Source: Paracoccus aminovorans
GTDB lineage: Bacteria; Pseudomonadota; Alphaproteobacteria; Rhodobacterales; Rhodobacteraceae
Reading direction: 5' to 3'
Length of the DNA: 64,000 nucleotides
Assembly: GCF_001546115.1 (NCBI RefSeq)
Contig: NZ_KQ955208.1
Location: 1,040,021 to 1,104,020 of the forward strand
The position numbers and the translations under genes were made by a program. Below the pieces are notes generated by a model. That model was not told the origin of the DNA. It searched no databases and was given only the letters and a program-made list of their open reading frames with translations. Of the stretch, positions 19,880 through 28,866 are shown piece by piece. The first letter of the stretch is position 1, and each line of letters begins with the position of its first letter.

Positions 19880-20260
19880 ATGTTTTCCATCCCCGGCAAA
19901 AGTCCCGTCACCATCACCCAAGCGGCCGAGCGCCAGATCGCCCGGCTGATGGCCGCGAAATCCGCCAGCGGGCTGCGCATCGGCCTGAAGAAGGGCGGCT
20001 GCGCCGGCATGGAATACACCATGGAACTGGCCGAGACCGCCTCGCCCGGCGACGAGGTCGTCGAACAGGGCGCGGCGCGGGTGCTGATCGCCCCCACCGC
20101 GCAGATGTATCTGTTCGGGACCGAGATCGACTACGAGACCGGCATGCTCGAATCCGGCTTCAGGTTCCGCAATCCGAACGTCACCGACGCCTGCGGCTGT
20201 GGCGAATCGGTCAGCTTCGCCATCGCCGGCAACACCGCGGGTGCCGCGCCAAAGCTCTAG
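19880..20260 (+). CDS. A-type Fe-S cluster carrier (IscA/SufA/ErpA family)
   Basis: A 126-residue HesB/IscA-domain protein that accepts and delivers iron-sulfur clusters. The three cluster ligands are C41 (KKGGCAGM), C105 and C107 (DACGCGES). No isc or suf genes are adjacent, so it probably acts as a general carrier such as ErpA, but the exact subtype cannot be fixed from sequence here. It lies upstream of tpiA with an 82-bp gap, on the same strand; aconitase, a client type, is 2.4 kb away. Confidence 0.88.
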   Translation: MFSIPGKSPVTITQAAERQIARLMAAKSASGLRIGLKKGGCAGMEYTMELAETASPGDEVVEQGAARVLIAPTAQMYLFGTEIDYETGMLESGFRFRNPNVTDACGCGESVSFAIAGNTAGAAPKL

Positions 20261-20342
20261 CGTGCCGGGCGTTAGCGCAGACATCCTTGATCCGCCCCGG
20301 CAGCCGGCCTAATCCCCTGGCAGCACAACAAGGGAGAGGCTG

Positions 20343-21071
20343 ATGGCCCCGCGCAAACTCGCCGCCGGCAATTGGAAGATGAACGGAACCCTGGCCGCGC
20401 TGGCCGAGATCGACGCCATCCTGGCGCAACCGGCGGGCTGCGACGTGCTGATCTGCCCGCCCGCGGTGCTGGTCCAGGCCGTGGCCGCCAAGGGCATCGC
20501 CACCGGCGGCCAGGACTGCCATGCGAAAGCCTCGGGCGCCCATACCGGCGACATCGCCGCCCAGCAGCTGAAGGACGTGGGCGCGAGCCACGTCATCCTC
20601 GGCCATTCCGAGCGCCGCACCGACCATGCCGAGACCGACGCCCAGGTCGCCGCCAAAGCCGTCGCCGCGCATGAGGCCGGCCTGGTCGCGGTGATCTGCG
20701 TCGGCGAGACCGAGGCGCAGCGCGACGCGGGCCAGACGCTGGACGTGATCTCGGCCCAGCTCGCCGGTTCGGTGCCCGACTGCGCCACGGCGGCGAACAC
20801 GGTGATCGCCTATGAGCCGGTCTGGGCCATCGGCACCGGCCGCACCCCGACGAACGACCAGATCGCCGAGGTCCATGCCCTGATGCGCGACCGCCTGGCC
20901 GCGCGCTTCGCCGACGGCGCCGACTTCGCCCTGCTCTATGGCGGTTCGGTCAAGCCGGGCAATGCGGCGGAAATCTTCGCCATCCCGCATGTGAACGGCG
21001 CGCTGGTCGGCGGCGCCAGCCTCAAGGCCAGCGACTTCGGCCCCATCGTCGCCGCGCTTTCCGCAGCGTAA
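20343..21071 (+). CDS. tpiA: Triose-phosphate isomerase
   Basis: A 242-residue TIM barrel interconverting dihydroxyacetone phosphate and glyceraldehyde 3-phosphate. The catalytic residues N10 and K12 (GNWKMN), H88 (GHSERR) and E158 ([11 protein letters not shown]), and the phosphate loop [11 protein letters not shown], are all present. The ATG follows AGGGAGAGGCTG. A hairpin 18 bp downstream separates it from metN. Confidence 0.96.
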   Translation: MAPRKLAAGNWKMNGTLAALAEIDAILAQPAGCDVLICPPAVLVQAVAAKGIATGGQDCHAKASGAHTGDIAAQQLKDVGASHVILGHSERRTDHAETDAQVAAKAVAAHEAGLVAVICVGETEAQRDAGQTLDVISAQLAGSVPDCATAANTVIAYEPVWAIGTGRTPTNDQIAEVHALMRDRLAARFADGADFALLYGGSVKPGNAAEIFAIPHVNGALVGGASLKASDFGPIVAALSAA

Positions 21072-21088
21072 TCCCCGCGAAAGGAACG

Positions 21089-21122
21089 CCATTCCACCAC
21101 CCGGGCCGGGTTTGGAATGGCA
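21089..21122 (+). terminator. Hairpin after tpiA
   Basis: GCCATTCCA at 21089-21097 pairs perfectly with TGGAATGGC at 21114-21122, with an inner CCCGG/CCGGG able to pair in the loop; ATTGCCCCTTT follows. It is a plausible terminator between tpiA and metNIQ. No SAM-riboswitch fold could be matched to it. Confidence 0.6.
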
Positions 21123-21207
21123 TTGCCCCTTTGCGCGTCCCCTGCCCCTTGCCAAGCCCGGCCCGCCGGGCATAGGTCTGCGGCTGACATTCAAGGCACC
21201 GGGGCAG

Positions 21208-22254
21208 ATGGCAGAGCCGGCAATCTCATTCCAGGGCGTGACGCGCCGCTATCCGCAAAAGGGCGGCAGCGACGTGGTGGCGCTGCACGACATCTGGCTG
21301 GACGTGCCGCAGGGCGCGATCACCGGCATCATCGGCCGCTCGGGCGCCGGCAAGTCGACGCTCTTGCGCATGGTGAACGGGCTGGAACGCCCCAGCTCGG
21401 GCAAGGTGATCGTCAACGACCACGACGTCGGCGCCGCCACCGGCACCGCGCTGCGTCGCGTCCGGCGCGAAGTCGGGATGATCTTCCAGCATTTCAACCT
21501 GCTCGCCAGCCGAACCGTCAGCGAAAACATCGCCCTGCCGCTGGAGATCGCCGGGGTCGATGCCGCAAAGATCGCCCCGCGCGCCGCCGAGTTGACCGAG
21601 CGCGTCGGCCTGACCGCCCAGGCGAACCGCTATCCGGCCGAGCTCTCGGGCGGGCAGAAGCAGCGGGTCGGCATCGCCCGGGCGCTCGCCACCGGCCCGC
21701 GCGTGCTGTTGTCGGACGAGGCGACCTCGGCCTTGGACCCCGACACCACCCGACAGGTGCTGGAGCTCTTGCAGGCGATCAACCGCGACCTCGGCCTGAC
21801 CATCCTGCTGATCACCCATGAAATGGCGGTGGTGCGCGACATCTGCAGCCATGTCGCGGTGATCGAGGCCGGCCGCATCGTCGAGACGGGCGAGACCTAC
21901 GACGTATTCTCGAAGCCCGCCCATGCCACCACGCGCTCGTTCCTGACCGGGGTGACCGGCGTCGCGGTGCCGCAATTCGTCGCCGGCCAGATGCGGGAGG
22001 CGCCGCAGGGCGCCGACGCGCAGGCGGTGGTGCAGATCACCTTCATCGGCGCCCATGCCACCGACCCGATGCTGGCGCGGCTGACCGCCGAACGCGGCGT
22101 CGGCGTCAACATCCTGGCCGGCGCCATCGAGGAAATCGGCGCCCGCCCCTTCGGCAGCCTGATCGTCGGCCTGCCCGCCGCGCGGCTGGACGAATCGCAG
22201 GCCTTCCTCGAGGAACACGGGCTTCTGACCGAGGTGCTGGGCTATGTCGGCTAA
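21208..22254 (+). CDS. metN: Methionine ABC importer ATP-binding protein MetN
   Basis: A 348-residue ABC ATPase. Walker A GRSGAGKST is at residues 43-51, the signature is LSGGQKQRVGIARAL, Walker B is VLLSDEATSALD, and a C-terminal NIL (ACT-like) regulatory domain spans about residues 265-345, as in MetN proteins that sense intracellular methionine. The start at 21208 is chosen by homology; the Shine-Dalgarno is weak (GGGGCAG). The final 11 bp overlap metI. It forms the metNIQ operon for D/L-methionine uptake. Confidence 0.93.
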   Translation: MAEPAISFQGVTRRYPQKGGSDVVALHDIWLDVPQGAITGIIGRSGAGKSTLLRMVNGLERPSSGKVIVNDHDVGAATGTALRRVRREVGMIFQHFNLLASRTVSENIALPLEIAGVDAAKIAPRAAELTERVGLTAQANRYPAELSGGQKQRVGIARALATGPRVLLSDEATSALDPDTTRQVLELLQAINRDLGLTILLITHEMAVVRDICSHVAVIEAGRIVETGETYDVFSKPAHATTRSFLTGVTGVAVPQFVAGQMREAPQGADAQAVVQITFIGAHATDPMLARLTAERGVGVNILAGAIEEIGARPFGSLIVGLPAARLDESQAFLEEHGLLTEVLGYVG

Positions 22255-22918
22255 CCTGATCCCGATCCTGTGGGAAGCCACGCTGCAGACGCTCTACATG
22301 GTCGCCATGTCGACGCTGCTCGGCACGCTGATCGGCGGGCCGCTGGGCGTGTTCCTGGCCACCTCGCGCCGGGGCGAGCTGCTGTCCGCGCCCTGGCTGA
22401 ACACGGTGCTGGGCCTCGTGGTGAATGCGGCGCGCTCGACGCCCTTCATCATCCTGGTGGTGGCGATCATCCCCTTCACCCGGATGATCGCCGGCACCTC
22501 GATCGGGACCACGGCGGCCATCGTGCCCTTGACCATCGCGGCCGCCCCTTTCATCGCCCGGCTGATCGAAACCGCGATCCGCGAGGTCGATGCCGGCCTG
22601 ATCGAGGCCGCCCGCGCCATGGGCGCCACGCCGGGCCAGATCGTCCGCAAGGTGCTGATCCCCGAGGCCATGCCCGGCATCATCCTGGGCCTGACGCTCG
22701 CCGTGGTCAGCCTGATCGGCTATTCCGCCATGGTCGGCGCGGTCGGCGGCGAAGGCCTGGGCGATCTCGGCATCCGCTACGGCTACCAGCGCTTCATGCC
22801 CGAGGTCATGCTGGCGGTGGTCGTCATCCTGATCGTGCTGGTGCAACTGGTGCAAAGCTGCGGCGAATGGATCGCCTCCCGCTTCGACAAACGCGCCCCG
22901 CGCAACCGGGGCCAATAA
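22244..22918 (+). CDS. metI: Methionine ABC importer permease MetI
   Basis: A 224-residue inner-membrane permease with five predicted membrane helices. The EAA coupling motif (EAARAMGATPGQIVRKVLIPEAMPGI) and the NAARSTPFIILV segment are typical of MetI. It overlaps metN by 11 bp and is followed 12 bp later by metQ. Confidence 0.94.
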   Translation: MSANLIPILWEATLQTLYMVAMSTLLGTLIGGPLGVFLATSRRGELLSAPWLNTVLGLVVNAARSTPFIILVVAIIPFTRMIAGTSIGTTAAIVPLTIAAAPFIARLIETAIREVDAGLIEAARAMGATPGQIVRKVLIPEAMPGIILGLTLAVVSLIGYSAMVGAVGGEGLGDLGIRYGYQRFMPEVMLAVVVILIVLVQLVQSCGEWIASRFDKRAPRNRGQ

Positions 22919-22930
22919 CCGAAAGGACAT

Positions 22931-23710
22931 ATGATGCGTAAGATCGCCCTTCTCGCTTCGGCATTCGCGCTGACGGCCGCCATGGCCTCGGCCGAGGAAA
23001 TCAAGGTCGGCGTCTCGGTCGGCGAGCATGCCGAGATCATGGAAGAGGTGGCCAAGGTCGCTGCCGCCAAGGGGCTGACCATCGACATCGTCGAGTTCAC
23101 CGATTACGTGGTGCCGAACCAGGCGCTGAACGACGGCGACCTGAGCGCCAACAGCTTCCAGCACCAGCCCTATCTGGACAACCAGATCAAGGACCGCGGC
23201 TTCGATCTGGTGACCATCGGCAAGACCATCACCACGCCGATGGGGGTCTATTCCGAAAAGCTGAAATCGCTGGACGATCTGCCCGAGGGCGCCAAGGTGG
23301 CGATCCCGAACGACCCGACCAACGGCGGCCGCGCCCTGCTGATCCTGCAGGCCAAGGGGCTGATCAAGCTGGCCGAGGGCACCGGGCTGACGCCCTCGCC
23401 GCTGGATGTCTCCGAGAACCCGAAGAACCTGAAGTTCCTGGAACTCGAGGCCGCGCAACTGCCGCGCACCCTTGCCGATGCCGACATCGCCGTCATCAAC
23501 ACCAATTACGCGCTGGACGCCGGGTTGAACCCCAACGAGGACGCCATCGCCATGGAACAGGCCGACAGCCCCTATGCCAATGTCATCGTGGTGCGCAAGG
23601 CCGACGAGAATGCGGATTGGGCCAAGGAGCTGGTCGAGGCCTATCACGATCCGGCGGTGAAGACCTTCATCGAGGAGAAATACCAAGGCGCCGTCATCCC
23701 GGCCTGGTGA
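22931..23710 (+). CDS. metQ: Methionine-binding periplasmic protein MetQ (non-lipoprotein form)
   Basis: A 259-residue NlpA-family solute-binding protein. The signal peptide ends at AMASA/EE. Unlike E. coli MetQ there is no lipobox cysteine, so it should be a soluble periplasmic protein. Ligand-pocket segments FTDYVVPNQALNDGDL, SFQHQPYLDNQ and AIPNDPTNGGRAL are conserved. It starts at either of two tandem ATGs after AAAGGACAT and is the last gene of metNIQ. A copy of the recurrent intergenic motif begins at the very next base after the stop. Confidence 0.92.
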   Translation: MMRKIALLASAFALTAAMASAEEIKVGVSVGEHAEIMEEVAKVAAAKGLTIDIVEFTDYVVPNQALNDGDLSANSFQHQPYLDNQIKDRGFDLVTIGKTITTPMGVYSEKLKSLDDLPEGAKVAIPNDPTNGGRALLILQAKGLIKLAEGTGLTPSPLDVSENPKNLKFLELEAAQLPRTLADADIAVINTNYALDAGLNPNEDAIAMEQADSPYANVIVVRKADENADWAKELVEAYHDPAVKTFIEEKYQGAVIPAW

Positions 23711-23734
23711 GCTTCTTTGTTCTGAAAATACCCC
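23711..23734 (-). repeat. GGGTATTTG/AAAGAAGC motif copy abutting metQ stop
   Basis: The minus strand reads GGGGTATTT-TCAGAA-CAAAGAAGC. It starts immediately after the metQ TGA and is followed by a long hairpin at 23741-23775 and a GGGGGC-AGA-GCCCCC hairpin. Confidence 0.65.
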
Positions 23735-23740
23735 GGGGGA

Positions 23741-23775
23741 CGCCGATCCGACCCCATCGAGGGGTCGGATCGGCG
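23741..23775. terminator. Perfect 15-bp hairpin after metQ
   Basis: CGCCGATCCGACCCC / GGGGTCGGATCGGCG with loop ATCGA, followed by a second hairpin GGGGGC-AGA-GCCCCC (about 23775-23790). The pair separates convergent metQ and the CoA-transferase gene and may terminate both. There is no long U-tract. Confidence 0.7.
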
Positions 23776-23842
23776 GGGGGCAGAGCCCCCGCCACCGCCT
23801 GACACGCAACGCGCCCGCGCAGGATCGCCGGGCGCGTCTGCC

Positions 23843-25345
23843 TTATTCCGGCCTCATGCTGCCGGTGCGGCGCAGCCGATCGTGCCAGCTCAGCGCCTCC
23901 TCGATCACATGCGGCGTATGCCCGCCGCGCGCCAGCGCCCGCGCGTGGTAATCCGCCAGCGCGTCGCGCCATTCGGGGCCCACGCAATGGGCCAGGATCA
24001 CCCGCGCCCGCTCGCGCGGGGCAAGGCCGCGCAGATCGGCCAGCCCCTGCTCGGTCACCAGGATATCCACGTCATGCTCGGTATGGTCAACATGGCTGAC
24101 CATCGGCACCACCGAGGAGATCCGCCCGCCCTTGGCCATGGATTTCGTCACGAAGACCGACAGATAGGCATTCCGCGCGAAATCGCCCGAGCCGCCGATG
24201 CCGTTCATCATCTGCGTGCCCATGACATGGGTCGAGTTCACATTGCCGTAGAGGTCGAACTCCAGCGCCGTGTTGATGCAGATCAGCCCCAGCCGCCGCA
24301 CCACCTCGGGGTGGTTCGAGATCTCCTGCGGCCGCAGCACCAGCCTGGGCTTGTAGTCCTGGAACCGCGCCATCACCTCGGCATATTTCGGCGCCGACAG
24401 CGTGATGGACGAGCCCGAGGCAAAGACCATCTTGCCCGCATCCATCAGGTCGAAGGTCGAATCCTGCAAGACCTCGCTATACATCGTCAGGTCGTGGAAC
24501 GGGCTGTCGATGAAGCCGTGCAGCACCGCATTGGCAATGGTGCCGATGCCGGCCTGCAAGGGATGCAGATGGCCGGGCATCCGGGAATGCGCCACCTCGT
24601 TCTTCAGGAACTCGGTCAGGTGGCCGGCGATGGCGCGGGTCTCGGCGTCCGGGTCCAGCACGGTCGAGGACGAGTCGAGCTTGGTCGAGACGACGATGGC
24701 CGCGATGCGCTCGGGCGGCACCGGGATGAAGGGATAGCCGACCCGGCTTTCCGGCGCCACGACTGGGATCGGCGTCCGGGTCGGGCGATAGGTCGGGATA
24801 TAGATGTCGTGCAGCCCCTCCAGCGTCTCGGGCTGGCTCAGGTTGATCTCGACGATGACCTTGTCGGCCAGCAGCGCGAAACTGGCCGAATTGCCGACCG
24901 AGGTGGTGGGCACGATGCCGCCCTGCTCGGTGATCGCCACCGCCTCGATGATGGCGATGTCCACCGGCGGCAGCTGGCAGGTGCGCAGCTGCTCGACCGT
25001 CTCGGACAGGTGCTGGTCGATATACATCACCTCGCCCGCATTGATGGCGCGGCGCAGGGCCGGGTCGGACATGAAGGGGATGCGGCGCGACAGGAGATGC
25101 GCCTCGGCCATGGTCTTGTCGAGGTCGTTGCCAAGCGAGGCCCCGGTCATCAGCGTGACCTTCATCGGCTCACGCTTCGCGCGCTCGGCCAGGGCCATCG
25201 GCACCGCCTTGGCCTCGCCCGCGCGGGTAAAGCCGGACATGCCCAGCACCATGCCGTCGCGGATCAGGCCGGCGGCCGCCTCGGCGCTGACCACGCGGTC
25301 GCGCAAACCGGCGTGGCGGATACGATGCAGATAATCCTGGTTCAT
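23843..25345 (-). CDS. Acetyl-CoA hydrolase/succinate CoA-transferase family
   Basis: A 500-residue class I CoA-transferase of the Cat1/AarC/ScpC type, which moves CoA between succinate and acetate or propionate or hydrolyses acetyl-CoA. The catalytic glutamate is E291 in the TMYSEVLQDST segment; the GNVNSTHVMG and NGIGGSGDFARNA segments are conserved. The start at 25345 is preceded by GGAGGGGCTC; an upstream in-frame ATG at 25396 is less likely. It stands alone. It could recycle acyl-CoAs or run part of acetate or propionate metabolism; the substrate is not decidable from sequence. Confidence 0.87.
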   Translation of the reverse strand: MNQDYLHRIRHAGLRDRVVSAEAAAGLIRDGMVLGMSGFTRAGEAKAVPMALAERAKREPMKVTLMTGASLGNDLDKTMAEAHLLSRRIPFMSDPALRRAINAGEVMYIDQHLSETVEQLRTCQLPPVDIAIIEAVAITEQGGIVPTTSVGNSASFALLADKVIVEINLSQPETLEGLHDIYIPTYRPTRTPIPVVAPESRVGYPFIPVPPERIAAIVVSTKLDSSSTVLDPDAETRAIAGHLTEFLKNEVAHSRMPGHLHPLQAGIGTIANAVLHGFIDSPFHDLTMYSEVLQDSTFDLMDAGKMVFASGSSITLSAPKYAEVMARFQDYKPRLVLRPQEISNHPEVVRRLGLICINTALEFDLYGNVNSTHVMGTQMMNGIGGSGDFARNAYLSVFVTKSMAKGGRISSVVPMVSHVDHTEHDVDILVTEQGLADLRGLAPRERARVILAHCVGPEWRDALADYHARALARGGHTPHVIEEALSWHDRLRRTGSMRPE

Positions 25346-25418
25346 GAGCCCCTCCCTGATGCCGCGATGCTTAGGCTCAAACGGCTGCAACGACAAATCA
25401 ACCCTGCCATGCGCGCAG

Positions 25419-25446
25419 GGAAAAGGCCGGCCCCGGGGCCGGCCTT
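25419..25446 (-). terminator. Terminator of the DoxX gene
   Basis: A perfect 24-bp palindrome AAGGCCGGCCCC/GGGGCCGGCCTT at 25423-25446, followed leftward by TTCCCTG. It lies 35 bp past the DoxX-family stop codon. Confidence 0.8.
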
Positions 25447-25480
25447 CGCAGCAAGATTGCGCAGGCGTTACGAAACCGAT

Positions 25481-25906
25481 TCAGCGGCGCTTGCCCAGCG
25501 ACCAGGCCCCGTCGCCCAGCAGCGCCAGCGCCAGCATGGTCACGGCCCAGAACACCGGGTACTCCCAGCCGCCGCCCGGGTTGCCGAAGCCGAAGCCGTT
25601 CGCCGCATGGCCGAACCAGGCCGCACCCAGCAGCACCGCCGCCAGGACCAGCGCGACATGGCGCGTCGCAATGCCGGCGATCAGCGCCAGGCCGCCGGCG
25701 ATCTCCAGCACCATGGTCAGATATCCCAGCGCGCCGGGCAGGCCCAGCGACTGGAAATAGCCCGCCGTGCCCGCCGGGGTGAAGACCAGGAGCTTGGTCA
25801 GCCCGTGGACCAGGAACCAGGCCCCGGCCAGCAGGCGCAGCAGCAGGGCGGCCAGGTCGGCCCGGTTTTCGCTGGCGGCCAAGCCGCCGTGGTTGAGGGT
25901 GCTCAT
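25481..25906 (-). CDS. DoxX-family inner-membrane protein
   Basis: A 141-residue protein with four hydrophobic helices. LLLRLLAGAWFLVHGLTKL and GYLTMVLEIAGGLALIAGIATR are the DoxX family core. Family members are poorly characterised; some bind quinones or associate with oxidative stress defence. The start at 25906 follows AAGGACAATCGCG. It is divergent from a LysR regulator with a palindrome between them, suggesting control by that regulator. Confidence 0.85.
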   Translation of the reverse strand: MSTLNHGGLAASENRADLAALLLRLLAGAWFLVHGLTKLLVFTPAGTAGYFQSLGLPGALGYLTMVLEIAGGLALIAGIATRHVALVLAAVLLGAAWFGHAANGFGFGNPGGGWEYPVFWAVTMLALALLGDGAWSLGKRR

Positions 25907-25950
25907 CGCGATTGTCCTTGAAACCTGTTCACTGCCGGCAAGATAGCGCT

Positions 25951-25974
25951 TGGCCATTTTCGCAGAAATGGCCA
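25951..25974. promoter_or_regulatory. Inverted repeat in the DoxX/LysR divergent promoter region
   Basis: TGGCCATTT-N6-AAATGGCCA is a perfect 9-bp inverted repeat about 45 bp from the DoxX start and 36 bp from the lysR start. It is a likely binding site for the LysR product. Confidence 0.6.
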
Positions 25975-26010
25975 TATTCATGGAAACATTGTCGCCATGA
26001 CGGGGATTTC

Positions 26011-26922
26011 ATGGACAGGATCGACGGCATCCGCGCCTTCGTCGCCGTGGTGGACGCGGGCTCGTTCACCCGGGCCGGCGAAAGGCTGGGGATCTCGAAC
26101 AAGCTGGTCAGCAAATATGTCGCGGCGCTGGAGGGGCAGCAGGGCGTGACGCTGCTGAACCGCACCACCCGCGCGCTGTCGCTGACGCCTTCGGGCGAGC
26201 GTTACCTGATCGCCGCGCGCCGGGTGCTGGCCGCGATGGAGGAGCTCGACGCCCAGGCCAGCGCCGAGGAGGGCATGCTGACCGGCCGGCTGCGCATCAC
26301 CGCCCCGGTCACATTTGGCGAGATGTTCGTGACGCAGCTGACCCGCGACTTCACCCGCGCGCATCCGGGCATCAGCATCGACCTGCATCTCAGCGACCGC
26401 TACGTCGATCTTGCGGCCGAGGGCTTCGATCTGGCGCTGCGCATCGGGCAATTGCCCGATTCCAGCCTGATCGGCCGCCGCATCGGCCAGACCGAGGCCT
26501 GGGCCGTCGCCAGCCCCGCCTATCTGGCCCGCCATTCGCGCCCGACCCATCCCGAGGCGCTGCGCGACCACGTCTGCATCCGCGACAGCAATGCCCAGTC
26601 GCCCGGCCGTGCCGCCTTCCTGATCGAGGGCAAGGCGGTCAGCGTCGCCCTGCCCGGCCAGATCACCGTGAACAGCGCCCAGGCCGTGCGCCGGCTGGTG
26701 CTGGAGGGCGAGGGGCTGGGGCTGATCCCCGGCTTCGTCGTGGCCGAGGACGTCGCCGCCGGCCGGCTGGAACGGCTGCTGCCGGGCTACGGGCGGCCGC
26801 AGCTGGACATCCAGGCCCTGTATCTGCCGCAACCCTTCATCGCGCCGCGGCTCTCGGCCTATCTCGACCACCTGCGCGCGGCGCTTACGCCGCTGCTGAA
26901 AGCACCGCCCCCGGGTTCATGA
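26011..26922 (+). CDS. LysR-family transcriptional regulator (next to DoxX gene)
   Basis: A 303-residue LysR regulator. The HTH lies at residues 1-60 (FVAVVDAGSFTRAGERLGISNKLVSKYVAALE) and an effector-binding periplasmic-binding-protein-like domain at about 90-295, of the DsdC/AaeR-like subgroup. It is divergent from the DoxX-family gene, which it probably regulates. Its last 38 bp overlap the 3' end of the convergent FAD-linked oxidase gene, so the two genes share coding sequence on opposite strands. Confidence 0.88.
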   Translation: MDRIDGIRAFVAVVDAGSFTRAGERLGISNKLVSKYVAALEGQQGVTLLNRTTRALSLTPSGERYLIAARRVLAAMEELDAQASAEEGMLTGRLRITAPVTFGEMFVTQLTRDFTRAHPGISIDLHLSDRYVDLAAEGFDLALRIGQLPDSSLIGRRIGQTEAWAVASPAYLARHSRPTHPEALRDHVCIRDSNAQSPGRAAFLIEGKAVSVALPGQITVNSAQAVRRLVLEGEGLGLIPGFVVAEDVAAGRLERLLPGYGRPQLDIQALYLPQPFIAPRLSAYLDHLRAALTPLLKAPPPGS

Positions 26923-28285
26923 TGCCCAAGGGATCCAGCGCCTGCTTGATCGCCCGCATCGCCGCCAGCCGCGCCGGGTCGCCCCAGCGCTCCAATTCGC
27001 CGACCTTCAGCCGGCCGACGCCATGCTCGGCCGAGAAGGAGCCGCCGCGCGCCACCACCATCTCATGCACCAGCGCCGACAGCGCCTTGCGGCGGTCGTC
27101 GTATTCTCCGCGCTGGCGGCCGGGCGCCGGGAACAGGTTGTAATGCAGGTTGCCGTCGCCGAGATGGCCGAAGCAGTTGATCCGCACCCCCTCGCCCGCC
27201 AAGGCCGCGCCGGCATCGCGGATGAAGCCGGCGATCTCCGACAGCGGCAGGCTGATGTCATGGCTGGCGATGGCGCCGATGCGGCGGTTCGCCTCGGGGA
27301 TATGCTCGCGCAGGTGCCAGAAATCCGCCGCCTGCTGACCCGACTGGGCGATCACGCCGTCCAGCACCAGCCCGCGCTCCATGGCCTCGATCAGCAGCCC
27401 CTCCAGCGCCTCGTCCGGGGCCAGCCCGGCGGGCAGGCCGACCTCGACCAGCACCGACCAAGGGACGCCCGGCAGCGGCTGGCGGATCTCGGGCAGCACC
27501 TCGGACAGGAAGGCCAGCCCCTGCCCGCCGATCAGCTCGAAGGCGGTGACGCCGCCGGCCATGCGGCCCTCGGCCAGCGACAGAAGCGTCAGCGCCGCCT
27601 CGGGGCCCGGCACCTGCAGCATGGCAAGGCCCTGGTTCGGCGGCGGCACCACCAGCTTCAGGCTGGCGGCGGTGACGATGCCCAGCGTGCCCTCGGCGCC
27701 GATCAAAAGGTCGCGGATGTCGTAGCCGGTGTTGTCCTTGCGCAGCCGCTTCAGATCGTGGACGATGGACCCGTCGGGCAGCACCGCCTCGACCCCCAGG
27801 CACAGCGCCCGCGCGGTGCCATAGCGCAGCGCGGTGACGCCGCCGGCATTGGTCGCAAGGCAGCCGCCGATGGCCGCCGTGCCCTGGCTGGCCAGCGACA
27901 GCGGGAACAGCCGACCCGCGCCCGCCGCCGCGTCGCGCACGGCTTGCAGCGTCATGCCGGCCTCGGCGACCAGCACGTTTTCCTCGGGCCAGATGCCGCG
28001 CAACGCGGTCATGCGTTCCAGCGACAGGATCAGCGGCGCCGGCCCCTCGGGCATGACCTGACCCGAGACCAGCCCGGTGCCGCCGCCGCGCGGCACGATG
28101 CCGACCCGCGCCGCGGCGCAGGCGCGCACCACGGCCGCGACCTCATCGGTGTTGCGCGGCGCGGCAACCAGGCCGGCCCGGCCGAAATAGCGGCCGCGCG
28201 GCTCTTCCAGATAGGCCGGAGCGACCGGGCGCAGCACGCCATCGGGCAGGCGCGCGGCCAGCGTTTCGTCGGCGGGATTGAGCAT
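26885..28285 (-). CDS. FAD-linked 2-hydroxyacid oxidase (GlcD/D-lactate dehydrogenase type)
   Basis: A 466-residue VAO-family flavoprotein. The FAD-binding PCMH domain (IVPRGGGTGLVSGQVMPEG, then GGCLATNAGGVTALRYG) occupies residues 40-215. The C-terminal FAD-linked oxidase domain includes HLGDGNLHYN and SAEHGVGRLK, metal and substrate-site motifs of D-2-hydroxyglutarate, D-lactate and glycolate dehydrogenases. The exact substrate is unknown. The start overlaps the rimJ-like stop (ATGA), and it is the last gene of the long operon that begins at ctaC. Confidence 0.88.
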   Translation of the reverse strand: MLNPADETLAARLPDGVLRPVAPAYLEEPRGRYFGRAGLVAAPRNTDEVAAVVRACAAARVGIVPRGGGTGLVSGQVMPEGPAPLILSLERMTALRGIWPEENVLVAEAGMTLQAVRDAAAGAGRLFPLSLASQGTAAIGGCLATNAGGVTALRYGTARALCLGVEAVLPDGSIVHDLKRLRKDNTGYDIRDLLIGAEGTLGIVTAASLKLVVPPPNQGLAMLQVPGPEAALTLLSLAEGRMAGGVTAFELIGGQGLAFLSEVLPEIRQPLPGVPWSVLVEVGLPAGLAPDEALEGLLIEAMERGLVLDGVIAQSGQQAADFWHLREHIPEANRRIGAIASHDISLPLSEIAGFIRDAGAALAGEGVRINCFGHLGDGNLHYNLFPAPGRQRGEYDDRRKALSALVHEMVVARGGSFSAEHGVGRLKVGELERWGDPARLAAMRAIKQALDPLGIMNPGAVLSAAA

Positions 28286-28866
28286 CAGCGCACCTCGGTC
28301 TTGCCGCGCCGGTCGTGGCGCAGGTTGGAATACAGCACATGGTTGCGCCAGCGGCCGTTGATCTGCAGATAGCTTTGCGCCACGCCCTCGTATTTGAAGC
28401 CGGCGCGTTCCAGCACCCCGCGCGAGGGCGTGTTCTCGGGCAGGCAGGCGGCCTCGATCCGGCTGAGGTCCATCTGCGAAAACGCATGGTTGACCAGCGC
28501 GCCGATGGCCTCGCGCATGTAGCCCTGGCGGGCGAAGGACTGGCCGATCCAATAGCCGATGGTGGCCGATTGCGCCGGGCCGCGGCGAATGTTGTCCAGC
28601 GTGATCGCACCCAGCAGCGTGCCGTCGCGGCGGATCAGGAACAGCGGCAGCGCGGTGCCGTTGCGGCTGGCGCGCAGCGCCCAATAGACCCGGTTGGTGA
28701 AGCTGCGCTTCGACAAGTGGTCGGCGGCCCAGACCGGCTCCCACGGCGTCAGGAAGGCGCGGCTTTCCACGCGCAGCGCCACCCAGGGGCCGAAATCCTG
28801 ATGTGCGGGCAGGCGCAGCAGCATCCGCTCGGTCTCGAGACTGGGCGGACGCCTTCGGCCGAACAT
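28285..28866 (-). CDS. rimJ: GNAT acetyltransferase, RimJ-like
   Basis: A 193-residue GNAT enzyme. TERMLLRLPAHQDFGPWVALR opens the fold. IGYWIGQSFARQGYMREAIGALVNHAF is the acetyl-CoA-binding region, and ENTPSRGVLERAGFKYEG is the RimJ/RimL subgroup hallmark (N-terminal acetylation of ribosomal proteins in E. coli). The target here is not known. It is coupled to neighbours by ATGA overlaps on both sides (28285 and 28866). Confidence 0.82.
   Translation of the reverse strand: MFGRRRPPSLETERMLLRLPAHQDFGPWVALRVESRAFLTPWEPVWAADHLSKRSFTNRVYWALRASRNGTALPLFLIRRDGTLLGAITLDNIRRGPAQSATIGYWIGQSFARQGYMREAIGALVNHAFSQMDLSRIEAACLPENTPSRGVLERAGFKYEGVAQSYLQINGRWRNHVLYSNLRHDRRGKTEVR

Noticed and set aside
21072..21207. 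A possible methionine-responsive riboswitch before metNIQ.
   Set aside because: The GCCATTCCA hairpin is simple, close to the tpiA stop, and better explained as a terminator.
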